13,802 nt of DNA from Deltaproteobacteria bacterium (GTDB taxonomy: Bacteria > Desulfobacterota > Binatia > UBA12015), in the NCBI GenBank assembly GCA_003447545.1, contig DLYX01000508.1, positions 1 through 13,802 of the forward strand, written 5' to 3'. This document shows, piece after piece, positions 1 to 10,565 of this stretch. The position numbers were made by a program, and so were the translations under genes. Every line of letters begins with the position of its first letter. Positions within the stretch are counted from its first letter, which is position 1. A model generated the notes under the pieces. The model ran no database searches. It saw only the letters and a list, made by a program, of their open reading frames with translations, and had not been told where the DNA came from.

Positions 1-39
1 ATGCTCGCGCGCCCCTCGGATCACAATCTCGTCAGCCAT
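1..39 (-). CDS. uvrA: UvrA, excinuclease ABC subunit A (5' end only)
   Basis: Only the first 13 codons are present; the gene runs off the left edge. The reverse complement from base 39 reads MADEIVIRGAREH. This is the usual start of UvrA, where a short leader is followed by I-x-RGAR-x-HNLKN before the first Walker A motif. UvrA is the ATPase that scans DNA for bulky lesions and loads UvrB in nucleotide excision repair, in the cytoplasm. The gene is divergent from the TonB-dependent receptor across an 81-base spacer. The call rests on a very short but distinctive peptide; the RGAREH string is what carries it. Confidence 0.8.
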   Translation of the reverse strand, partial: MADEIVIRGAREH

Positions 40-120
40 GGATGTGGTTTAGCGAGAAATCACCGCAAGATCATTCTCGATTTTGCGACTGCGGGAGTCC
101 CTTGGTAGATCGGGCAGTCC
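40..120. promoter_or_regulatory. Divergent spacer between uvrA and the receptor gene
   Basis: This 81-base spacer must hold the start signals of both flanking genes unless they lie inside uvrA. No convincing -35/-10 pair or LexA-type box is visible. On the plus strand GACTGC (87-92) is the exact inverted complement of GCAGTC (114-119), and GGGAGTCCC (93-101) lies between them. An RNA hairpin could therefore form directly before the GTG start at 121, where a Shine-Dalgarno would otherwise sit. That it is regulatory is inference. Confidence 0.3.
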
Positions 121-2144
121 GTGAGAGGTTTCCTTGCATCCACTATCCTTTTGTTGGCCCTCCCCGCCCTCGCAGGCGCTGTGGACCCGCAGGATAGCGC
201 CAGCCGACGCGAATCGATCGAGGAAAACATAGAAACGATCGAGGTCACGGGACCTCGCATGATCCGATTGCCTGACCTCACGGCCTTTGCCTCGATCATC
301 GAAATCACCACTGAAGTCGAGGAAATGAAAACGCTCGCCGACGTCCTTGAAGATGCCGTCGGCGTTCAGGTTCGTCGCTACGGCGGCCTGGGGGACTTCT
401 CGACCGTTTCCATTCGCGGATCCTCCCCAAGCCAGGTGCGAATCTACATGGATGGCATCCCCCTCACCCGGGCCCGTAGCGAAACCGTAAACCTCGCCGA
501 TCTACCGCTGGACCCACTCGAAGCGATCGAGGTATTTCGCGGTACGACACCACTGGCCTTCAGTGCAGCCTCCCTTGGTGGAACCGTAAACTTGCTCACC
601 CGGGAACCGGGCAAGAAATCGACGTTCTCGACTCTGGTCGGAGGAGGTTCTTTCGGCACCCGAAAAGCGAATGCGACAGCCTCAGGGAGCTTCGGCGATT
701 GGGGAGCACTCATCACCGGATCCTATCTTGGATCCGAGGGTGATTTCCCTTTCCCCGATAATAACGGGACGCCCCTGAACCCATTTGATGACGAGACGAC
801 GCGCCGAAAAAACAATGATTTCAACTCTGGCGATCTTCTTCTCAAAGCGACCTACGATGGCCTCTCCATCGGCCAGTTGAGCCTTCTCAGCGAGTTCTTT
901 TTCAACGAGCAGGGCGTGCCGGGTATTGGCTCGCACCAATCGGACTCCGTTCGTCTCAAAGACCTCCGAAGCCTGAACTATCTCCGTCTGGATGCACCCG
1001 ATCTCGCAGGAAGCGGATTCGATCTACGCACCACCGGATATTTCGTCTACGAAAAAGAAGGGCTCTCGGATCCATTCGGCGAGGTTGCCGGCAGTCGTCT
1101 TGAGACGGACAATCAAACGCTTTCCTCGGGGCTCCAGTTCTTCGCGACACGACGCGTGGATATCCATGATTTGGGTGCCCGCGTGGACTTGAGCGGAGAA
1201 ACTTTTTCTCCCGACAACAAGCTTCAGCCCGACGCCAGTGATGATCGGCAAAGCCGCCTGCATATGAACCTGGCGATTGGAGATACTCTCGGATTCTTTT
1301 CGGACCGCCTGCTTCTCGATGTACAATTGCGATACGAATTTATCCGCAATTTCTTTGCCGGAAGCGTGCCCGGCTTCGGCCCTTATAGCCAGCCCTCGGA
1401 CGCGGATACTTTCAACCTCTTCACCCCCCAACTCGGGGTTGCCTTCCAAATTCTGCCCGGTCTCGATGCCCGCGCCAATATCGGTCACTACGGGCGAGTC
1501 CCCAGCTTTATCGAGCTTTTCGGTCAGCGCGGCTCCATCACGGGCAACCCGTCGCTACGACCTGAAGAGGGGTTGCAGACAGACTTCGGTCTCGCATGGT
1601 CCCTCTATGATCTGGCTTTTCTCGACCAACTTGCTTTCGAGTCTGCGGTATTCTTCAGCGATATCGACGACCTGATTGTTTTGGTCCGAACGGCGCAGGA
1701 TCGATCCGTACCGCAGAATGTCGGACGCGCCAAAACACTGGGCGCGGAAATTGCCATGCGAGCGACCCTGTTCGAGAAGCTCCGCCTCACTCTGAACTAC
1801 ACCTATCAGGATGCACGCGACCGCAGCGGCGCGACGGGGATCGATGGCAATCAATTACCGGGGCGTCCCCGGGATGATCTATATTTTCGGAGCAGCTACC
1901 GGTGGCGAGACTGGGAACCTTTCTATGAGCTCAACTTCATCGGCAGCAACTATTTGAAGCGAGCCAATCGCCCCGAGGACCTTGTCGCTTCTCGCCTCCT
2001 CCACTCCTTGGGGATCGCATGGACTCTGCCATGGACTCCGCTCACAGCGACCTTCGAGGTGCGTAATTTGAGCGACAACCAAACCGAAGATGTTTCCGGT
2101 TTTCCCCTACCCGGCCGCACCTTTCTCGGTACAGTAAACTGGTC

Positions 2145-2163
<19 letters not shown>
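121..2163 (+). CDS. TonB-dependent outer-membrane receptor (BtuB/FecA-like architecture)
   Basis: A 22-strand-barrel type receptor that would import a scarce ligand across the outer membrane using TonB-ExbB-ExbD energy. Residues 1-20 form a signal peptide with a Leu/Ala-rich core, probably cleaved after ALAGA. A TonB-box-like EVTG lies at 41-44. The plug spans about 54-160 and contains the typical V-x-IRG (97-100), Y-MDG-I-P (109-114) and GGTVNL (153-158) segments. The barrel includes a GNPSLRPE segment near residue 475. The GTG at 121 is the first possible start after an in-frame TAG at 106, and no clear Shine-Dalgarno precedes it. The last strand ends in aromatics (W-S-W) but is followed by ESSD, so the chain does not end on an aromatic residue as many such barrels do. 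The length, 680 residues, is normal. The lipoprotein gene begins inside its 3' end, suggesting joint function. Substrate unknown; cobalamin, an iron complex or a sugar are all possible. Confidence 0.92.
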
Positions 2164-4723
<2,560 letters not shown>

Positions 4724-4766
4724 TTACGAGGCCTGCCGCCAACCTTCAATTGCTCGCTCCAGAAAC

Positions 4767-4782
4767 CTCGGATTCCGCCGAG
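4767..4782. other. Short hairpin in the purB upstream gap
   Basis: CTCGG and CCGAG form a perfect 5-base-pair stem around a 6-base loop. It lies between the end of the membrane AlkP-superfamily gene and the purB start. On the minus strand it is followed by GTTTCTGG, not a real U-tract. It could be a weak terminator element or a structured purB leader. Confidence 0.25.
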
Positions 4783-4805
4783 AAGCCCTGACAGAGCGCC
4801 CCGGC

Positions 4806-4838
4806 CGCACCCCGTTTAACGGGAGTACCGCCGGTGCG
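4806..4838 (-). terminator. Possible terminator hairpin after the glycan operon
   Basis: Two nested stems start 10 bases after the stop codon of the membrane AlkP-superfamily gene. The inner stem is CCCGTT/AACGGG around a single base (4811-4823). The outer stem is CGCAC/GTGCG (4806-4810 with 4834-4838), interrupted by a 10-base bulge. There is no U-run, so it is not a classical intrinsic terminator. Its position at the 3' end of a long same-strand run is the main argument. Confidence 0.3.
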
Positions 4839-4848
4839 CCTTTCTCTG

Positions 4849-7002
4849 TCAGTCGATATAGCCAAGAGCGCGAAGGCGATCGCGGGTAATCGGGTCGAGC
4901 TTCTCTTTGGAGATCTCGTTCAAACCAACCGAGTCGCGCCAACGAGCCAGTTCCTCTTCAAGCTCCATAGGAGCCCCGCCCCGGCTGATATAAAGATTGT
5001 CATGGGCCTTCGGGTCGTTCTCGAGAACATAGAATTCATGCTCGCCGCCCGACGACCAAACATATTTCTGACCATCTTTGCGCACACCTAAAAGGTGTCC
5101 TGCCAGCGTGTGAGGGAATTTGGCCCTCGGATCCCGCAAGAGGTAGGTGAAGACCGGACCTGTATCTGCGTTGCCTGTGCGGGCAGCGGCCACCAGGCTG
5201 CTGCCATCCATGGGCGCATCCGACTCGATCTCGGCGAGTTCGAGTACCGTCGGCAAGATATCGTTCAACTCTACCGCACCCGGCACGCGGGCCCCCGCAG
5301 GCATCCCCGAAGGATAGCGGATGATCAAGGGGACGTGCGTTTCCTCCTCGGTCAGGGCCTTGAAATGATAGGCAAGGTCGTGCTCGCCAAAGAGTTCGCC
5401 GTGATCGGATGTGACCACGACGATCGTATTATCGAGTTCTCCCTGCGCCTCGAGGTCGGCAAGCAGTCGCCCGATATGTTCATCGAGATAAGCGATCTCG
5501 CCGTCGTAGAGATCCACCAGTTCGCCCCAGTCTCCCGGCTCCATCGTAGGCAGAACGTCACGAACAAACGTATTGCTGTCGATCGCTTCGCCCTCCTCTG
5601 CGTCGAACCGGACGAAGCCCAACATCGGATCGACACCCGGTGCGAATTGGCTGCGGTAGGGCTCGGGGGGGTCAAAAGCGTCGTGGACGTCCATATAGTT
5701 CAGGAAGAGGAAAAACGGACGATCTCCATCACGACCATTGATCCAATCGATCGAGCGATCCGTCAAGTCGGCCCCGCGGGCACCCACGCCCTCGAGAAAA
5801 GTATGGCGGTGGTACCAACGAACCGCGGTGTCCGGAGCGATCAAACCGGAGCGTACCATCCATTTCACAACGGGTAATTTATCGAAGAACTTCAGGTAGA
5901 AGATATTGACCGGACCGTCCATGACGTCCGCGAAGCCCTGGTCGAAGCCGGAACGGCGGCCCAGAGAATAGTTCCCCAGGACCGAGGCTGTGTCGTATCC
6001 TTCGTCACGCAGAATCTCGGCGACCGTTTCGTAGTCATCCGGCAGGGCATTCTCCTTGCCGCTATCGAACCGAGAGGTCACCATCTGAAAATGGCTCGGC
6101 ATCGTCCATGACGCCTGGGAGATCGCTTTTTCGAACACAACACTTTGCTTGGCCATCTCATCAAGATTGGGACTGGTTCCTTTCTCGTATCCATAGGAAC
6201 CCAGATGATCAGCGCGCGTCGTATCCATGACGATCCAGAGCAAATTCGGCTTGCCGTCGGTCGCCGCTGCCGCTTTCCCATGGGGGCGAATTTCACGCTC
6301 GAGATAAAGACCAACACTCCAAATCAGGGCAATCGCAATCAGGCCGCTGACAGCTGCCTTCGCCAGAACCTTCTCGCCCGTGAAGATCTCGAGAATGCGC
6401 ACACCGCAACGCCAGAGCAGGAGACCGACAATGGCTACGCTCCCGAAGCTGAGCACCGACTCCAGCACAGGCTCCGTTTGGAGAACGTACATGTCGAGAT
6501 ACCGAGAAAGCGCCAAAACAAAGCCGAAGGCCAGGCCCAAGTTGATAAAAGAGAGCCAGAGCAGCCCGCCTGAGCGCGTCCGAAGATGAGCAAATGCTGC
6601 CAGTGCCAGCCCCGTGCAGACAGCGATAGCGCCCGCATTTGTAGCGAGGCTGATGGGGGCAAAGAAACCGGGCAGGTAGCGATCATTCAGGGGGACACCA
6701 ATCACCATCAGCAAGAAGACGCCAAGGAAGGCCCCCATCAACAGCGGCACGGCTGAAGTCTCGCGCCAACCGCTCAAGACACGCAGCACCCAAATCCCCA
6801 ACCCCGCACCGAGGCCGAGCAAGGCTCCGAAAACGGCGTAGGTCAGCAGCACCACGCGCCAAACAGACCACGGTTGGTAGAGATCCAGAAAATCGTTCGT
6901 GAGGATCTCGGCACAACTGAAAGCCATCATCCCGACAGCCCAGCTGAGCGCGCCGAGACTCGCCGATTCCAAAAGATCTTTTCCGATTGAATTTTTCTTC
7001 AT
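4849..7002 (-). CDS. Seven-helix membrane protein with periplasmic AlkP/sulfatase-superfamily catalytic domain
   Basis: 717 residues. Hydrophobic segments lie at about 14-33, 50-73, 84-103, 115-139, 146-166, 181-198 and 213-233. Basic loops (MKK, RVLSGWR, LRTR, WRCGVR) alternate as expected, placing the C-terminal enzyme in the periplasm. The catalytic domain (about 250-640) shows metal-binding Asp260 in MDTTRADHLGSYGY, Asp533-His534 in TSDHGELFGEH, and His556. The nucleophile position is Thr300 (SWTMPSH) where true sulfatases have Cys or Ser in C/S-x-P-x-R. Thr is the nucleophile in LtaS-type phosphoglycerol and EptA-type phosphoethanolamine transferases. It may therefore transfer or remove a phospho-group on a surface glycan or lipid, but the substrate is not readable. 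I chose the ATG at 7002 because GGAG (7009-7012) is six bases upstream. An ATG at 7014 touching the aminotransferase stop, and one at 7077, are alternatives. Last gene of the run. Confidence 0.85.
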   Translation of the reverse strand: MKKNSIGKDLLESASLGALSWAVGMMAFSCAEILTNDFLDLYQPWSVWRVVLLTYAVFGALLGLGAGLGIWVLRVLSGWRETSAVPLLMGAFLGVFLLMVIGVPLNDRYLPGFFAPISLATNAGAIAVCTGLALAAFAHLRTRSGGLLWLSFINLGLAFGFVLALSRYLDMYVLQTEPVLESVLSFGSVAIVGLLLWRCGVRILEIFTGEKVLAKAAVSGLIAIALIWSVGLYLEREIRPHGKAAAATDGKPNLLWIVMDTTRADHLGSYGYEKGTSPNLDEMAKQSVVFEKAISQASWTMPSHFQMVTSRFDSGKENALPDDYETVAEILRDEGYDTASVLGNYSLGRRSGFDQGFADVMDGPVNIFYLKFFDKLPVVKWMVRSGLIAPDTAVRWYHRHTFLEGVGARGADLTDRSIDWINGRDGDRPFFLFLNYMDVHDAFDPPEPYRSQFAPGVDPMLGFVRFDAEEGEAIDSNTFVRDVLPTMEPGDWGELVDLYDGEIAYLDEHIGRLLADLEAQGELDNTIVVVTSDHGELFGEHDLAYHFKALTEEETHVPLIIRYPSGMPAGARVPGAVELNDILPTVLELAEIESDAPMDGSSLVAAARTGNADTGPVFTYLLRDPRAKFPHTLAGHLLGVRKDGQKYVWSSGGEHEFYVLENDPKAHDNLYISRGGAPMELEEELARWRDSVGLNEISKEKLDPITRDRLRALGYID

Positions 7003-7008
7003 TTCGAA

Positions 7009-7012
7009 CTCC
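7009..7012 (-). promoter_or_regulatory. Ribosome-binding site deciding the membrane enzyme start
   Basis: GGAG on the minus strand with the 6-base spacer TTCGAA before ATG 7002. The other in-frame ATGs at 7014 and 7077 lack a comparable site, and the latter would lie deep inside the aminotransferase gene. This favours an MKKNSIG start, which also gives a basic cytoplasmic N-terminus. Confidence 0.55.
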
Positions 7013-7013
7013 A

Positions 7014-8135
7014 TCAACCAGCAATCGCTCTTACAGCAGCGATCACGCGGTCCACTTCTTCCTCCGTAAGATGGCAATGCATAGGCAAGGCAATCGTTTG
7101 ATTCAGGGTATGCTCCGCCTTCGGGAAATCACCTTCGGCATAACCATATTTTTCTCGATAAGCAGGCTGCAGATGACAGGTCGGCCAGTAGGACGTCCCC
7201 GACTTCACCGCGAACTCTTTCTCCAAACGTTCCTTGACGTCCGGGCGGCTGAGATGGTCGCCGAGAATCAGCGGGTATTTGTAGTAGGCATTGCGACAAC
7301 CCTCCGGCAGCGGCAATGCGTTTGCGCTCTCCAGATCACGGAAACCTTCATCATAACGGGCGGCTACACTCATCCGCAGCGAAACAATCTCGTCCAGTCG
7401 GCGGACCTGCGTCAATCCAGCGATCGCCTGAATTTCAGTCATTCGCCAGGAATATCCCACCCGATCCTGGATTCCCCGCTTATGATCCTCGCCATGGAAC
7501 CGCAGGCTGGTCGCACGATGTGCCAACGCCTCCGAGTTCGTCGTCACCATACCGCCTTCGCCACCCGCCGTAATGATCTTGGTTGCCAGCATCGAGAATG
7601 CCGACGCGTCGCCGAGTCCTCCGGCGCGACCCTCTGCACTGCTGGAGCCGGCCGCATGCGCGCTATCCTCGAGGAGAAAGAGGTTGTTGTCCCGGCAATA
7701 GTCTCGGATCCGCGCCAGGTCCGGCGGAATCAGCCCGGCTTGATGCACCAGAACCAGCCCTGCCGTTTTCTCGTTGGTGCGGCGTACGATCTCATCAAAA
7801 TCAATCAGCAGGGTTTCAGGGACGATATCGCAGAAGACGGGGGTTCCGCCGGCGAAGATCACCGCGTTGGCCGATGCGAGAAACGTATTGGTCGGCACCA
7901 GAACTTCCTTCCCCTCAATTTCGAAGAAGTTGAGGGCCGAAATCAGAGCCGAGGTGCCGGAGTTGACTGCACGCGCATAGCGAACCCCACAATAGGCGGC
8001 GAATGTTTCTTCGAACTCGCGGACCCATTTCCCCTGCATCAACATCCCGCTTTTCAGAACGTCGCGCGTATTTTCCGTGATGAAGTCAATATCATCGTCG
8101 GTGAAATAGGGTTTGGCGACCTGAATCATTTCCAT
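7014..8135 (-). CDS. DegT/DnrJ/EryC1-family PLP-dependent sugar aminotransferase
   Basis: Transfers an amino group, usually from glutamate, to a keto group on a nucleotide sugar, in the cytoplasm. The 373 residues are typical for the family. Visible landmarks are the substrate-loop start QVAKPYFTDDD (5-15), NSGTSAL (58-64) for the PLP phosphate, PTNTFLASANAV (81-92), Asp157 in LEDSAHAAG for the PLP ring nitrogen, and FSMLATKIITAGGEGGMV with the Schiff-base Lys186. A GGGAG ribosome-binding site (8141-8145) lies five bases before the ATG. It starts 12 bases after the SDR stop, and its own stop touches an ATG of the next gene, so co-transcription is likely. Its partner SDR enzyme suggests an amino-sugar pathway. 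No obvious 4,6-dehydratase or nucleotidyltransferase is in this window, so the sugar cannot be named. Confidence 0.93.
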   Translation of the reverse strand: MEMIQVAKPYFTDDDIDFITENTRDVLKSGMLMQGKWVREFEETFAAYCGVRYARAVNSGTSALISALNFFEIEGKEVLVPTNTFLASANAVIFAGGTPVFCDIVPETLLIDFDEIVRRTNEKTAGLVLVHQAGLIPPDLARIRDYCRDNNLFLLEDSAHAAGSSSAEGRAGGLGDASAFSMLATKIITAGGEGGMVTTNSEALAHRATSLRFHGEDHKRGIQDRVGYSWRMTEIQAIAGLTQVRRLDEIVSLRMSVAARYDEGFRDLESANALPLPEGCRNAYYKYPLILGDHLSRPDVKERLEKEFAVKSGTSYWPTCHLQPAYREKYGYAEGDFPKAEHTLNQTIALPMHCHLTEEEVDRVIAAVRAIAG

Positions 8136-8147
8136 GAGAACTCCCGT

Positions 8148-9077
8148 TCATCCTTCTATTTTGACAACAATTTCCCGTACACCATCCGCGAGTGACTTCT
8201 CGGGGAACCACGGAAAAAGGCTTTGTGCCCGCTCGATCGTCGTAAATCGATCGGGCCACGTTTTATCCCCGACCGCCGGGGTGTCCACAATATCGATGGT
8301 CCGCCCCAGAATTTCTTTTGCATTTTCCTGGAACAATAACGCCAGCTCTCGAATTGGCGTCGCCTTGCCCGCGCCGACGTTCAGAACCAGAGACTCGGTC
8401 CGCGGTGTCGCCACCAAGCCGGCCACCACCCTGCATACATCATCAACATGAACGAATTCGATCGCCTGGCCACCACCGCCCTGAGTCTTGATCGGCGTCT
8501 GCGCCTCAACAGCGTTGCGAAAATGCCCCATCACATCGGTCTTGACGACCAACCCGGACCCGGGTCCAAAAACATTTGTCAGCCGCAAGATCGCCGCGTT
8601 TGCCCGCGCAGCCTCCCATTCGGCCTCAGCCTTCAGACTTCCGTAGAGATCATCAGGAAGCAACTCCGAGGTTTCGCTCAAGGGCATTTCCCGGGTCGCA
8701 AAGGTCGAGTAGACAGCGTAGGTCGAGAGGTGGACCAGATTATCGATGCCGGCATCCTGCATCTGATCGACCAACAGTCGTGTCCCGCGCACGATTGTCC
8801 GAATCGCGCCCGGGATGTCTGCTCGACAAGCCCGCTCACCGGCAAATGATGCCGTATGAACCACCGCCGAAACCCCTGCGAGCGCTTCTGCCAGAGCATC
8901 AGCGTCCAGCAGATCACCTGCACGAAAGTCGACATCACCATTGGCGATATTCGCCAACTCGGCAAATCGTGTCTCATGACCAAAGGCGCGCACGCCAAGG
9001 CCTGTCGAGGCAAGATGAGCGACGATCGCCGATCCGATATAACCGCCAGCTCCTGTCACCAATACTCGTCCACTCAT
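8148..9077 (-). CDS. NAD(P)-dependent sugar epimerase/dehydratase (extended SDR)
   Basis: 309 residues with a Rossmann fold. The nucleotide-binding TGAGGYIG motif is at 8-15, an acidic GDLLDADAL segment at 54-62, and VVHTASFAG at 72-80. The catalytic LSTYAVY segment is at 117-123 and Tyr145-x3-Lys149 follows in DDLYGSLK. RLTNVFGPGSG (about 164-174) is the usual substrate-binding stretch. The family epimerises, dehydrates or reduces nucleotide-linked sugars; which reaction applies here is not visible. The ATG overlaps the TGA of the upstream glycosyltransferase as ATGA. GGGAGG (9085-9090) stands seven bases upstream, a strong coupled start. With the adjacent aminotransferase it probably forms a nucleotide-amino-sugar step for the glycan. 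Confidence 0.9.
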   Translation of the reverse strand: MSGRVLVTGAGGYIGSAIVAHLASTGLGVRAFGHETRFAELANIANGDVDFRAGDLLDADALAEALAGVSAVVHTASFAGERACRADIPGAIRTIVRGTRLLVDQMQDAGIDNLVHLSTYAVYSTFATREMPLSETSELLPDDLYGSLKAEAEWEAARANAAILRLTNVFGPGSGLVVKTDVMGHFRNAVEAQTPIKTQGGGGQAIEFVHVDDVCRVVAGLVATPRTESLVLNVGAGKATPIRELALLFQENAKEILGRTIDIVDTPAVGDKTWPDRFTTIERAQSLFPWFPEKSLADGVREIVVKIEG

Positions 9078-10498
9078 GCCGCCACCTCCCGAGTTCCAGC
9101 GCCTCGCGTCCCGTCGTCTGCGGCTATCAATCCGTCAAAGATCGTGGCGAGTTCACCTGTCAGGTTTTTTCGATCGAATTTACGCACCAGGTCCTCATTG
9201 GCTACCGGGTCCTCCGCGCGGGCTTCATAGAGCACGATCAACTCCCTCTCGATCCCGGCCGCATCGTGCGGGTCGACAATATGCGCGAGGTCCGTTTGCG
9301 AGAAGAGATCGGCGGTGAGGCCCGGCTTGGCCAGACATAGAAATGGCTTGCGCGTGAAAAGGTATTCAAAACCTTTGCCGGAAAGTTTCTCGTTGCCGCC
9401 TCCTGCCTGTGGAATCATGCACATCAGGAGTGCCGAGCTTTCCTGCAGGTAGCGTATGGATTCGACATGCGGAACCCAGCCTTCGTAACGAACGCGATCC
9501 TCAAGACCGAGATCAGCGAGAAGTTGATCGTAAGGACCACGCTTCGCTCCGACCAGATGTACCGAAAGATCACGGCGCAATCCCTCATGCTTCGCACAGG
9601 CGGAAGCAATCGCGCCAAAGAGGTGTTCTGCGGGGAACATATTCTCGATATTGCCGGTGCCGGTCAGATGGAAACCATCCCGGGGAAGCATTTGCCGGGG
9701 CAAATCAGAAGCCGCCTGAAAATCGTGAACATCATAGCCGTTGGTGATGACGGAAATATCCCTCTCGTCGAGAAAGGGATACTTTTTCAGGAATCGATCG
9801 CGCAGCGGAGGCGCCGTTACGACAACGTGATCGGCGTTCCGAACCACCCATCGCTCCATAGCCTTTTCGATTTTCTCACGAAGTCGATTATTGACGTAAT
9901 TTCGACGACGCCGGGGGCCATCCGTCCAGGGGTCACGAAAATCGGCCACCCACGGCAATCCCGTCGTGCGCGCCAGCAGGCCGCCATAGAGATGCAGGGA
10001 ATTGGGGGGCGACGATGTATGGATGAGCGTCGCCTGCGTCCGGCGCACCTGACGAATGCCAGCCCATAGCGCGGGCAAAACCCAGAAGATTTGCTGGTCG
10101 GGGATCATCAAGCGCTTGTGGAGAAATTCGTTGAGTTGCCCCAAGCGACCCCGCGCACCTGCTTTTCGCACCTGCGTAACCGAGTCGCTATGCGCCGGGC
10201 TCTCTTTCTCCTCGGAAACCGCCGCCGCAGATTTACCCCCGCGAATCGCGCGAATCCCTTCGCGGATCGCATTCTCTACTTTCTCGATCTCAAAAGTACT
10301 CGTCTTGCAGACCTCGACATTCGGGGGAATCTCGGCCAACAAGCTCTCGTCCCAGACATCCCAAAACGGGTTCCGAGCCGTATGCACCACGGGTTCCCAA
10401 CCGAAATCACGCAAATATCGCGTATATTTGAGGGTTCGTTGAACACCGCCCCCCCCTTGGGGTGGGAAACGGTAGCTGATGAGGAATGCCTTCTTCAT
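9074..10498 (-). CDS. GT4-family glycosyltransferase (GT-B fold)
   Basis: 474 residues. The start MKKAFLISYRFPPQGGGGVQR has the glycine-rich loop of GT4 enzymes that open their donor site with PPxGGGGxQR. HTSSPPNSLHLYG (160-172) and WVADFRDPWTDG (183-194) are typical of the N-terminal domain. ITNGYDVHDF (251-260) marks the linker, and Glu370-x7-Glu378 in GGGNEKLSGKGFEY is the retaining EX7E motif. A low-complexity Ala/Ser/Glu insertion lies at about 88-115. It would add a sugar from a nucleotide donor to a lipid-linked acceptor at the cytoplasmic face of the inner membrane; donor unknown. It overlaps the SDR gene by four bases, while a 67-base gap with a hairpin separates it from the HAD gene. 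No clear Shine-Dalgarno precedes the ATG. The glycine loop is encoded by a run of eight G. Confidence 0.92.
   Translation of the reverse strand: MKKAFLISYRFPPQGGGGVQRTLKYTRYLRDFGWEPVVHTARNPFWDVWDESLLAEIPPNVEVCKTSTFEIEKVENAIREGIRAIRGGKSAAAVSEEKESPAHSDSVTQVRKAGARGRLGQLNEFLHKRLMIPDQQIFWVLPALWAGIRQVRRTQATLIHTSSPPNSLHLYGGLLARTTGLPWVADFRDPWTDGPRRRRNYVNNRLREKIEKAMERWVVRNADHVVVTAPPLRDRFLKKYPFLDERDISVITNGYDVHDFQAASDLPRQMLPRDGFHLTGTGNIENMFPAEHLFGAIASACAKHEGLRRDLSVHLVGAKRGPYDQLLADLGLEDRVRYEGWVPHVESIRYLQESSALLMCMIPQAGGGNEKLSGKGFEYLFTRKPFLCLAKPGLTADLFSQTDLAHIVDPHDAAGIERELIVLYEARAEDPVANEDLVRKFDRKNLTGELATIFDGLIAADDGTRGAGTREVAA
10449..10456. repeat. Homopolymer tract, eight C (eight G in the coding strand)
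   Basis: This tract encodes Gly15-Gly17 of the GT4 glycosyltransferase in its conserved glycine loop. A gain or loss of one base would frameshift the protein after residue 15. Such tracts drive phase variation in surface-glycan genes of some bacteria. Here the glycine codons themselves may explain it, so function is open. Confidence 0.9.
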
Positions 10499-10516
10499 GC
10501 GGAAGGGAGCGAACTT

Positions 10517-10531
10517 TCTGCGGGTCGCAGA
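10517..10531. other. Perfect hairpin in the glycosyltransferase leader
   Basis: TCTGCG, a 3-base loop and CGCAGA form a perfect 6-base-pair stem in the 67-base gap between the HAD gene stop (10566) and the glycosyltransferase ATG (10498). On the minus strand it is followed by AAGTTCG, not a U-tract, so it is unlikely to be a strong terminator. It may shape translation or mRNA stability. Confidence 0.4.
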
Positions 10532-10565
10532 CGGAAACCGGGAGAACGAAGCTTACGGGATGCGA

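Noticed and set aside
40..120. Cobalamin riboswitch upstream of the receptor
   Set aside because: The spacer is only 81 bases and lacks the conserved B12-box and GCCACTG/GGGAA elements, although a BtuB-like receptor made this worth looking for.
5095..5877. 260-codon plus-strand open frame opposite the membrane AlkP enzyme
   Set aside because: It is an antisense shadow over the metal-site region; no protein family is recognisable.
6093..6107. Formylglycine sulfatase motif
   Set aside because: The site encodes T-M-P-S-H, without the Cys or Ser required for formylglycine formation.
7003..7077. Longer start (ATG 7077) for the membrane AlkP enzyme
   Set aside because: It would place 64 bases inside the aminotransferase gene, with no ribosome-binding site and a Cys/Arg-rich leader unlike a membrane-protein N-terminus.
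6987..8195. 402-codon plus-strand open frame opposite the aminotransferase
   Set aside because: It is the antisense shadow of a clear DegT-family gene, has no recognisable domain, and its Arg/His/Gln-rich composition is typical of a GC-rich antisense frame.
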